Shown here piece by piece: positions 8,721 to 16,821 of a stretch of DNA of 64,000 nt. Both the position numbers and the translations under genes were made by a program. Every line of letters begins with the position of its first letter. Positions within the stretch are counted from its first letter, which is position 1. The DNA is from Triplophysa rosa (taxonomy: Eukaryota > Chordata > Actinopteri > Cypriniformes > Nemacheilidae), in assembly GCF_024868665.1 (NCBI RefSeq), contig NC_079899.1:26617687-26681686 (forward strand), read 5' to 3'. The notes beneath the pieces are model-generated. The model was not told the origin of the DNA. It ran no database searches and saw only the letters and a program-made list of their open reading frames with translations.

Positions 8721-11455
8721 TGCCCATGGCAGCTGGGGCATCCATGGGTACACAGCAAGGGCCCCACCCACCTGTAAAGAGGATTCACACTGAAAGAGGG
8801 GAAACACCCCTAGTGGGTCCCAGGAACGAAGGGGAAGTGGAAGTCAATGGCAAGGCATGCAAGGCTCTCATCGACTCTGGCTCGCAGATCACCAGTATTA
8901 CGCACAACTACTGGCAGAGCCACCCAGCTTTACTGAAACAGAAGTTACGGTCTTCTACGATACCGATAGAAGGTGCAGCGGGTCAGAGTATACCCGACCG
9001 TGGTGTCCTGCACATCGACCTGAAGGTGCTGGGGAAAGAATTCAAGGCAGTACCTACCTTTGTTGTTCCTGATTCCGACTATCGCTCTTCAGTTCCCCTG
9101 CTGGTGGGAACTAATGTCATTCGAGCCTCCCGAATCCACCTTCAAGCAGCTTATGGTTCGCAGTTTCTGCACCAGGTCAAAGAGAAGCATCCAGAGTGGT
9201 ACACGGCTTTACTGAAGGTGGGAAGCGCCAAGCAAAGTGAAATACATGATGTTGTGGGTCCTGCTGTTTACACTGGTCGTACAATACACCTCCCTGGTGG
9301 AAAGGAGATGGATTTAAGGTGTAGGATTAAAGCTGGCCCTCAAAGGAAGACTTATACGGCCTTGATAGAGGGCCATGCTTCCTTGCAGCTCCCCCAGGAT
9401 GTTTTAGTGGCCAAAGTGCTTGCTAATGTGAAAAGAGGGTGTGCTCCAGTTAGAGTGATGAATCTTTCCCAGCGAGTCATTACGATCAGACGACACACAA
9501 GTCTGGCCAGTGCAGTCCTGGTGGACAAGGTGGTAGAGTTCCCAGGTAAAAATCATGGTGAAGCTGGGAGCAGAGGGGCTGGTCTCAGTCTGGACCAAGT
9601 GGTGACTAGCTGTGGGGTTGACCTTAGTGGAGCAGCGGTGGAAAGTGAGGACCAACGTGCACTACTTAGGGATATGCTGGACAAGAATGCAGATGTGTTC
9701 TCCCAACATCCCATGGACTATGGTCACACCACAACAGTACATCATGAGATTCCCCTGGTTGACCCGAGGCCTTTTCGACTGCCATACCGCAAAATACCCG
9801 CCTCCCAGTGGCAAGATGTGAGGCGGTTATTGGTGGAAATGGAGACAGCAGGAGTCATTCGACCCAGTAAAAGTCCGTACGCATCCCCTGTGGTGGTTGT
9901 GACCAAGAAGGATGGGTCACTCCGTTTGTGTATCGACTACAGGAAGCTCAACTCCTGCGGCACTCGAGATGCATTCCCTCTGCCAAGGATAGAGGAGGCT
10001 TTAGAGGCTTTGGGACAAGCAAAGTACTTCTCCACCCTTGACCTTACATCTGGATACTGGCAGGTGGAGGTTGCGGAACAAGACAAGCACAAGACAGCAT
10101 TCAGCACTCCCATGGGGCTGTTTGAGGCCAATAGAATGCCTTTTGGGCTGCAAAACGCACCCTCCACCTTTCAAAGACTGATGACCTCCTGTTTTGGGGA
10201 CTTAAATTTTACCCATCTCCTCATTTACCTTGACGACATTATAATTTTCTCTAAGTCATTTAATGAACATTTAGAGAGGCTCCAGCTGGCTTTCGATAGG
10301 CTTCGGGAGCATGGCTTGAAGCTGAAGCCGTCCAAGTGCCAGCTTGTGAGGAAGGAAGTGCAGTACCTGGGTCACTTGGTGTCTGCGGAGGGCATCAGGA
10401 CAGACCCAGAGAAGATCAACAAGGTCAAGGATTGGGAGAGGCCTACTAATCGTATGGAAGTGCTGCGGTTTTTGGGTTTTTCAGGTTATTATAGGAGGTA
10501 CGTGAAGGGTTACTCTAACATGGCTGCTCCGTTATACCGCCTTACCTCCGGTGACCCTAAAAAGAAAAAAAGAGGGGCCCAGAAAGGCACAAGCCCTGAC
10601 CAGCCATTTCTGTGGACTGCTGAATGCGAGGAGGCCTTTCAGTTTTTAAAAGAAAAGCTGATTAGTGCTCCAGTGTTAGGCTATCCGGACTACAGTCAAC
10701 CCTTTCTGCTGCAGACTGATGCCTCAGGAATGGGGCTTGGTGCAGTGTTAGTACAGGTCCAAGATGGGGTGGAGAGGGTCATTGCGTATGCGAGCAGAGG
10801 CCTGAGCCCACCTGAGACGAGGTATCCGGCACACAAGCTTGAGTTCCTCGCTCTCAAGTGGGCCGTGACGGATAAGTTCCATGACCACCTGTACGGGCGC
10901 AAGTTCTCCGTCCTGACGGACAATAATCCTCTGAAATATGTAATGACCTCATCCAAACTCGACGCCACAGGTCAGCGATGGGTCTCTCATTTGTCCACAT
11001 TTGACTTTGACATCCAGTATCGGAGGGGACAGGATAACTCCAACGCTGATGCGCTATCACGTATGTCCAACCAGGAGGTGGCGGGGACCCTGCAGTCATG
11101 CCCGCAGCAGTTGAGGACTAGTGGACCAAGACATGATGAGGTCTCAGGCGAGGATACAGCTGGCACAGAGGAACCGGAAAGCGTTCAGGAGACCAGTGAG
11201 GTGTATGTGGATGTGGGGATGGAGACATTGCCTGCTATGACCATACAGGAGCTTCGAGCGGGGCAGAAGGAGGACAGAGATATCGGTCCCATCCTCCACT
11301 TTAAGAGCAGAAACCACAAACCAAGCCACAGCGAGAGGAGGAAAGTGGGAGCCACTGGGGATCTCCTCTTAAAAGAGTGGAGGAGGTTAGTAGGAAAAAC
11401 GGGATCCTGTACCGTAGCATCAGAGACTGTAAAAAAGGGGTGGTGGAGCAACTAA
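8696..11455 (+). CDS. pol: Pol: protease, reverse transcriptase, RNase H
   Basis: Copies element RNA into DNA after processing of the polyprotein. The frame overlaps the end of gag by 25 nt in the -1 frame, so it would be entered by frameshifting rather than from its own ATG. The aspartic protease has the motif ALIDSGSQITSI (about residues 56-67). Reverse transcriptase follows, with SPVVVVTKKDGSLRLCIDYR and the catalytic YLDDIIIFS (codons near 10227-10253). RNase H has LQTDASGMGLGAVL and a late TDNNPLKYV, ending with the NADALSR signature. The frame ends at 11453-11455 shortly before integrase; the last roughly 20 residues look unrelated to the family, which places a 1-nt frame change near the A-run at 11395-11399. 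Confidence 0.9.
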   Translation: MRSKFKRLVPMAAGASMGTQQGPHPPVKRIHTERGETPLVGPRNEGEVEVNGKACKALIDSGSQITSITHNYWQSHPALLKQKLRSSTIPIEGAAGQSIPDRGVLHIDLKVLGKEFKAVPTFVVPDSDYRSSVPLLVGTNVIRASRIHLQAAYGSQFLHQVKEKHPEWYTALLKVGSAKQSEIHDVVGPAVYTGRTIHLPGGKEMDLRCRIKAGPQRKTYTALIEGHASLQLPQDVLVAKVLANVKRGCAPVRVMNLSQRVITIRRHTSLASAVLVDKVVEFPGKNHGEAGSRGAGLSLDQVVTSCGVDLSGAAVESEDQRALLRDMLDKNADVFSQHPMDYGHTTTVHHEIPLVDPRPFRLPYRKIPASQWQDVRRLLVEMETAGVIRPSKSPYASPVVVVTKKDGSLRLCIDYRKLNSCGTRDAFPLPRIEEALEALGQAKYFSTLDLTSGYWQVEVAEQDKHKTAFSTPMGLFEANRMPFGLQNAPSTFQRLMTSCFGDLNFTHLLIYLDDIIIFSKSFNEHLERLQLAFDRLREHGLKLKPSKCQLVRKEVQYLGHLVSAEGIRTDPEKINKVKDWERPTNRMEVLRFLGFSGYYRRYVKGYSNMAAPLYRLTSGDPKKKKRGAQKGTSPDQPFLWTAECEEAFQFLKEKLISAPVLGYPDYSQPFLLQTDASGMGLGAVLVQVQDGVERVIAYASRGLSPPETRYPAHKLEFLALKWAVTDKFHDHLYGRKFSVLTDNNPLKYVMTSSKLDATGQRWVSHLSTFDFDIQYRRGQDNSNADALSRMSNQEVAGTLQSCPQQLRTSGPRHDEVSGEDTAGTEEPESVQETSEVYVDVGMETLPAMTIQELRAGQKEDRDIGPILHFKSRNHKPSHSERRKVGATGDLLLKEWRRLVGKTGSCTVASETVKKGWWSN
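8705..8766 (+). promoter_or_regulatory. -1 ribosomal frameshift signal (gag-pol)
   Basis: In the gag frame the sequence reads A AAT TTA at 8705-8711, a perfect X XXY YYZ slippery heptamer, 6 nt before the gag stop codon (8718-8720). After an 8-11 nt spacer, a stem forms between 8721-8729 and 8742-8750 (nine pairs including one G-T). Loop bases tggggc (8734-8739) are complementary to gcccca at 8761-8766, giving an H-type pseudoknot. The pol frame is exactly -1 relative to gag. Slippery site plus pseudoknot is the standard retroelement arrangement for making a minority of Gag-Pol. The fold was worked out by hand. Confidence 0.75.
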
Positions 11456-12861
11456 TACTGCCTGAAAAGCTGCGTGAAACCATCAAAATAGCCCTTCACA
11501 ATGATTCAGGGCATCTGGGATTCGAGAGGACATTACAGATAATAAGGGAAAGATTTTACTGGCCAAGAATGTTCCAGGAGATCAAGGCTTGGTGCGAACA
11601 GTGTGAAAGGTGCTGCCTTAGAAAAACTCCCACAGCCAACGTCAGGGCTCCCCTTGTCAGTATCCATACCAGTGCCCCGATGGAGCTGGTCTGTGTGGAC
11701 TTCTTGATGCTGGAGAAGTCCAAGGGTGGTATGGAGAATGTGCTCATTGTTACGGACCACTTTTCTCGCTATGCGCAGGCCTACCCTACCAGGGACCAAA
11801 AGGCAGGAACAGTAGCCAGGGTCTTGTGGAAGAATTTCTTCTGCAGGTTTGGGTTTCCAGCAAGGTTACACGCTGATCAAGGGCGCAATTTTGAAAGTGC
11901 AATTGTAAAAGAGCTATGCAAGTGTACTGGCATCACTAAAACCCACACCACGCCCTACCACCCCCAGGGCAACGGGACCACCGAAAGATTCAACCGCACC
12001 CTGATGAACATGCTGGGAACACTAGAACCACGCCTGAAGCCCCGGTGGCATGAGTATGTGGATGCCATGACACACGCATATAACTGCTCGCGACATGACT
12101 CTACTGGATACAGCCCCTACTACCTCATGTTCGGCAGACATCCAAGGCTCCCAGTGGACCTCATTTTCGGGTCCCCCAAAACGGACCAGCCGGGTGGATA
12201 CAGTGAATACGTACAGACCCTGTATGACTCTCTGATGCAGGCCTATGCCCTGGCTAATCAGACATCTCAGCTGGCAAAAGGGCAACAGAAAAAGTATTAT
12301 GACAAAAGAGCTAAGAGTGAAGACTTCAGTCCAGGAGATAGAGTCTTAGTCAAGGTCTGTCATGTGGAGGGGAAGCAGAAGTTGAGAGATCGATGGGAGG
12401 CAGGGCCATATGTTGTGGTCAGGAAGCAACCAGGTTTACCTGTGTACGTGGTGCGGCCAGAGGATGGAGGATCAGAGAGAGTGGTTCATAGAAACCTCTT
12501 GACGCAGTGTATGTTTCTTCCAGTGGATCGAGATGAAGGAGAGATCGTAAAAGATGGAGAGTCAGAGGATGAGATACATGGGGCAGGCATTGAATGGGAA
12601 AGCGAAGAGGGAACAGAGAGTGATGGTTCAGAGGAGGCTCTGGACAGAGCCCTGGTTAGAGCGGCTAATAAAGAGGGGAAGCAAATAAACACAGAGGGGG
12701 CTGACATGTGGACAGAAGAAACAGGAGACAGAGAGAGAGTGCTTATGACTGGTAGTGGGGCCACCTCCACTCGAGGGCCCATCCCTCCAAGGAGAAACCC
12801 AAAAAGAAACCGGCATCCCCCGATTAAACTTCAAATCCCAAGTTGTGAAGCTGGAGAGTGA
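11377..12861 (+). CDS. Integrase region of pol
   Basis: Inserts the DNA copy into the host genome. The frame is -1 relative to the preceding protease-RT frame and overlaps it by 79 nt. An HHCC zinc-binding region (GHLGFERT ... CEQCERC) is followed by the catalytic core with its D, D and E residues in VDFLMLE, HADQGRNFE and TTERFNRTL. A GPY/F-type module (DRWEAGPYVVV, about residues 345-355) follows, and an acidic, then Arg/Lys/Pro-rich tail ends at TGA 12859-12861. I see no chromodomain. The separation from the RT frame is either a one-base indel or a second programmed shift. The core itself is uninterrupted. Confidence 0.88.
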   Translation: MEEVSRKNGILYRSIRDCKKGVVEQLILPEKLRETIKIALHNDSGHLGFERTLQIIRERFYWPRMFQEIKAWCEQCERCCLRKTPTANVRAPLVSIHTSAPMELVCVDFLMLEKSKGGMENVLIVTDHFSRYAQAYPTRDQKAGTVARVLWKNFFCRFGFPARLHADQGRNFESAIVKELCKCTGITKTHTTPYHPQGNGTTERFNRTLMNMLGTLEPRLKPRWHEYVDAMTHAYNCSRHDSTGYSPYYLMFGRHPRLPVDLIFGSPKTDQPGGYSEYVQTLYDSLMQAYALANQTSQLAKGQQKKYYDKRAKSEDFSPGDRVLVKVCHVEGKQKLRDRWEAGPYVVVRKQPGLPVYVVRPEDGGSERVVHRNLLTQCMFLPVDRDEGEIVKDGESEDEIHGAGIEWESEEGTESDGSEEALDRALVRAANKEGKQINTEGADMWTEETGDRERVLMTGSGATSTRGPIPPRRNPKRNRHPPIKLQIPSCEAGE

Positions 12862-13061
12862 CCTCCAAAAGATAGAAAGGGGGAGAAAGGTGTGGCTAAG
12901 GGCTAAAAATAAGAGCAGCAGCAGGACATTCTCAGAGCCATACTGCATGCACCCCGATAACAGTTAGCTACCCCGCACACACAATCTACACACACTGTGT
13001 ACTATACATTTACTTTTGGTTAATTTGATGGCTGGGACGCATCACTTAAAGAAGGGGTGGA
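12862..13061 (+). promoter_or_regulatory. 3' untranslated leader and polypurine tract
   Basis: After integrase there is about 190 bp without a recognisable gene. It ends in a purine-rich run (aaagaaggggtgga, 13048-13061) directly before the 3' LTR, the usual primer for plus-strand DNA synthesis. Confidence 0.75.
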
Positions 13062-13681
13062 TGTAGGGCAGTGTTATGTGTTGTCCACAAGATGTCGCTA
13101 TGACACTGTTGTGTTACGCCAGATTCAAGTATTTTTAGCACTGTTTTGAGCTTCTTGATGTACCATAGTGTTGATAGGCGTGTAGTGCGCCATCTTTTCT
13201 TCAGTTCATGTTATCAACACTATAGGTAAGACGTGTTAATAGTAGCGGAAATTTCAATTTAAAGTGTCTTTGTTGTTGTCACTCTAAAGTTCTGTCTATT
13301 GAGACATTTTATGTTCTAAACTGCTAGAGACCTAAAAGCAGAGTAATATGGAGGGTTAAAATGTTTTTTTTTGTTTTCTCTTTTGAGTGTGGTTAATACG
13401 GGGTGGCTGATGCAAAGCTATACATGGTTATATAAGCGGCGAGAGATTGTTATTAAAATGAAGGTGCATTGGAATGTACTTTATTAGATAAACCTTAAGT
13501 GAGTTCATGTTATCAACACTATAGATGCCGTGCTGTGGAATAAACGGTCAAGCCACGATTGGAAACGCCTCTGTGTCGCGTCTCTTCTCTACCACCACTC
13601 ACGAACGCACACACAACACAACGCAGAGCAGCAGCGGCGGTGCTAGAGGCCAGCAAGCACGCAGAGAGCGAGAGGGTTACA
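13062..13681 (+). repeat. 3' LTR
   Basis: Direct repeat of 5920-6545, with TATA box at 13429-13435 and aataaa at 13539-13544. The only difference I found is a 6-bp deletion in the cacac tract near 13607. Confidence 0.93.
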
Positions 13682-13685
13682 TAAA

Positions 13686-14511
13686 CATAGACCACAACAC
13701 CTCAGAAAACTGGTGAGTCTCAAACCTTAGATGAAACCAAGGGGCAATTAATCTTCTGGTCTCTCTCGTGAAACCAACACGGAAGTGACTAAAACTGCAA
13801 TTCATCGACTGGCCGCTAGAGACTGGCTCGAAAACAGAGCGGAATCTCATTGAGCCCCATGTTAAAATGGCCAATTTTACAGCACACACAAAAAAACATG
13901 CTTACAGCCTGGTACACAAAAATATTTTGGTCTATATAGGTCATTTTGCCCTTCATGACAACTGCGAGGGGGGTGAATTTTTTATAACTCATCCATTTAG
14001 ATTATATTAAGCCTTAAAATTCTGCATAATTAAGGGCGTGTAAACCGCTGTAAACGTTTAAATGTCAACCGCCAATACGTCGAGCTTGGCGGGCGTGGTT
14101 TGTTTTTGCCTCTTTGCCCATGTTCGATTATCCGGGAGTGACGCGCGATGCCAAGATGGCGACGACCGGCTCCGCCTACTTTAGGCTTCACTTTTTTTGT
14201 ATAACATCCACATAGCAATAGAAACAAGAAACATCAGATTACATATCATGCTAGGGGAAGATACAAACAATATTATTGGAATACTTCAAGAAGTGCACAA
14301 GCTCGTACAATTCTTATTGACTTTGGATTCTTTGAGGGCATTATGGATTCACAATAATGTTTTACTTCATTTTCAAATACTAAAAAATATGGTTACTTTT
14401 CTAAATATTTACATTTATGATTGTGAAATTTGGCCATTAGAACTTTAGGCTTCACTTTTACTCTTCACAAACCTACGGGTGACGTCACAGCCATATTTTA
14501 TACAGTCTATG
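13686..14511. repeat. Teleost interspersed repeat with short inverted ends
   Basis: It begins catagacc and ends gtctatg, inverted over at least 7 bp. Internally it contains stretches I recall as very common in fish genomes (ccaagatggcgacgaccggc near 14150; acaaacctacgggtgacgtc near 14467). No coding region is convincing. It begins only 4 bp after the LTR retrotransposon. Confidence 0.6.
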
Positions 14512-15548
14512 CATGAAACGCGCGTCGCCTGGACACAGCTGACCACGCCCCTTTACCTGGGGTACATTCGTAAACTGCACGTGCGGGTATTGCAATTATA
14601 AATCTATATAAATTATAAGTATTACAGGTATAAATCAATCTCTTGATTCATTAACAGGTTCTGTTTACATTCATTGTTTATTGAAATGTTCTGTGTTGTT
14701 TAAAATGTAGCACCCTAAAAAAGTAATCATGCTTTCACTACAGTAAACACTATAATTCTAGTTAAAAACATGGACTTACATCATCTTATATAACTGGTGT
14801 CCATGCTTTCATTAATGACATTTACATTAATTGTGTCATAGGTTTGCCTTGAATGATGTGTTCATTGTAATGGATTAATGACTTACTTTAGTCATCCAAT
14901 AACGGAGTTACAGTATATGGTGGAAAAATTCTTCTGTGTGAGAAGAATCTTACAACATTAATATCAGGTGAAAAAATATAATCTGTCCTCAGTGCAAAGA
15001 CAGACGTGTGATGGGATTGTGAATGAAATGCTCTGTTTAAACGGGCACATTTCCTTTTATTATTTTTCCCTGAGGTCTGTTTTACAGCTTGAATCCATCC
15101 TGTGGTACAGACAGCTTTCACTCTTGTTTTCATCTGCATAACCATCTTGTTTATCAACAAGACATTGGATTATTACGTTTACACATTTGTTGATATGTGA
15201 ACGCGGCGTTTAATAGACAGAAAACTCACTTTAACAATCATGTACAGTATACTGTAATGTACTTACTGTACAGAAGAGATATGCAGCTTGTGTCCTTGTT
15301 AAGTGTTTGTATTAAAAGTGTACGTTTGACTTTTCTTCAGAGGATACATGTGTTAGGATGTGTAAACAGATGTTTATGTTTGTTGATGTTTATGGTATCA
15401 ATGCACACACATGGTTAGTCACTGGTTCTCGTGTTGACACGTGTAATGTTCAGCTTCACACACTTCCGTTGTAAATGCATTAGTGTAAACATCATCTCTG
15501 TGTGATAAACTGAGGGTTGAACTAAAATGATGTTCTTGTTGTTCTCGA
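14512..15548. other. No gene seen
   Basis: AT-rich DNA with no supported exon. A 90-codon minus-strand frame at 14888-15160 has no recognisable features. Confidence 0.5.
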
Positions 15549-16131
15549 CTTGATTATTGTAACTCCCTATATGTGGGTGTTTGCCAAACTGCCGTAAAAC
15601 GGCTGCAACAGATTTTTGGTGCCGGCGACCCGCAAGTGCGACCACGTTTCTGTACTGGCTTCTTTAAGTTGGTCACCAATCCAAGCTAGAATAGATTTTA
15701 AACTTTTAGTTTTTGTCTATAAGGGTCTAAATGGACTAGCCCCGCCCTATCTGTCTGAGCTTCTTCAGGTTTACAAGCCACCTAGGTCTTTAAGATCTGC
15801 AGAACAAGGGGTTCTATGTGTCCCGAGGACCAGGTACAAGCGAAGGGTTGCAGTGGTTGCACCAAAGAGGTGGAACAGCCTACCATCTTATATCAGACTT
15901 GCCCCAACTTTAAGTTCTTTGAAGAGTTGCTTGAAGGTGTATGTCCTTTCTGTATCTTGTGTGAGTGTAGAGGCTTGAGTCGTGTTCTTAATCACTTTAT
16001 TGTGTCCTTGTCTGTTTTTATGACTGCTAGGATTTTTGGACTGTATTATTGATTGACGGTTGTACAGCACTTTGGTACAATGCCCTGTTGTTTGAATAGT
16101 GCTTTATAAATCAATTGAAACCGAACTGAAA
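15549..16131 (+). mobile_element. LINE 3' end, L2-like (5'-truncated)
   Basis: Translation gives the C-terminal part of a non-LTR reverse transcriptase: LDYCNSLYVG, then LSWSPIQARIDFKLLVFVYK, LNGLAPPYL and RWNSLP, ending near 15978. These are the conserved final blocks of L2/CR1-type LINEs. The 3' tail (gtgctttataaatcaattga) resembles L2-type tails. The rest of the element is absent, as is typical of incomplete reverse transcription, and the frame is probably broken near 15610. Confidence 0.8.
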
Positions 16132-16821
16132 CGGACAGCCTGTCACGTTGAGCCTCACAAGCATTAAACACAGAACACTCCTTTCAAAAAACAGACACGC
16201 TCATAAACACCTCCAGTTCTTCAGTTCCCCAAATATGAATTGTTCTAGGTTAAGTCTATCAAGTTTACAGTATGTTGATTCTCTTTCAACATCCTTCACA
16301 GATCCCAGATTCCTCTGATTCATGAGAGCAGCCGGTCAGGAGATTCTACTGCAGGTTTTTCATTCCCAAGATGCTTTAATTTACCGTCAGCTAAACACAA
16401 CCCAGAGAGGCTTTGGTGATGTCCGAGTTCTCCCGTTGTAAAAACCTCTACAGTAGTTTTGCGTAAGATGACGTTTCATCTCTGTGTGTCCTTTTGGCAA
16501 TTTGGAAATGTTCATTTGGACACAAACAGCAGCTCATCGCAATGAGTCAAGGAACAGAAAGGCACATTTTCTGACATTGGTTAAAGAAAAAATTCACCCT
16601 GAAATAAAATGTTGTTGTTCCAAACCCCCTTGACCTTTCCTCTCTGTATAAAAACACTTTGTCATGTGAATCTCCACTCATGTTTTTGAAACGTTGTGTT
16701 TCTCACAGCTGACTTGAGAAACGAAACCACGCTTCTGTTGTCATTTCTTTTTTCAGGTTCTACAGAAGAAGGAAGGTGAATGATTTCTTTGACCCTTTGC
16801 CTTCTGCTGTCTTGGCTCTTT
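16132..16821. other. Presumed 3' UTR / downstream region of kcnk10
   Basis: It lies directly downstream of the minus-strand kcnk10 stop codon. I could not identify the polyadenylation site with confidence; a candidate ATTAAA on the minus strand is near 16377. A repeat-like fragment with caccctgaaa occurs near 16590. Confidence 0.35.

Larger units (their letters stand above)
5920..13681 (+). mobile_element. Ty3/gypsy-type LTR retrotransposon
   Basis: A 7.76 kb element bounded by direct LTRs (626 and 620 bp) that begin TGTAGGG and end GTTACA. In order it contains a primer-binding site, a gag region with a CCHC zinc knuckle, a protease-reverse transcriptase-RNase H frame, an integrase frame with a GPY-type C-terminus, and a polypurine tract. 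Domain order with integrase after RNase H is the Ty3/gypsy (Metaviridae) arrangement. The LTRs differ visibly mainly by a 6-bp indel in an acac tract, which implies recent insertion. The gag region is interrupted (frame change near 7020-7060 and TAG at 7176), so this copy is probably not autonomous. The 5-bp flanks (gtaga and taaac) do not match, so no target-site duplication is evident. No envelope gene was seen. Confidence 0.93.
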
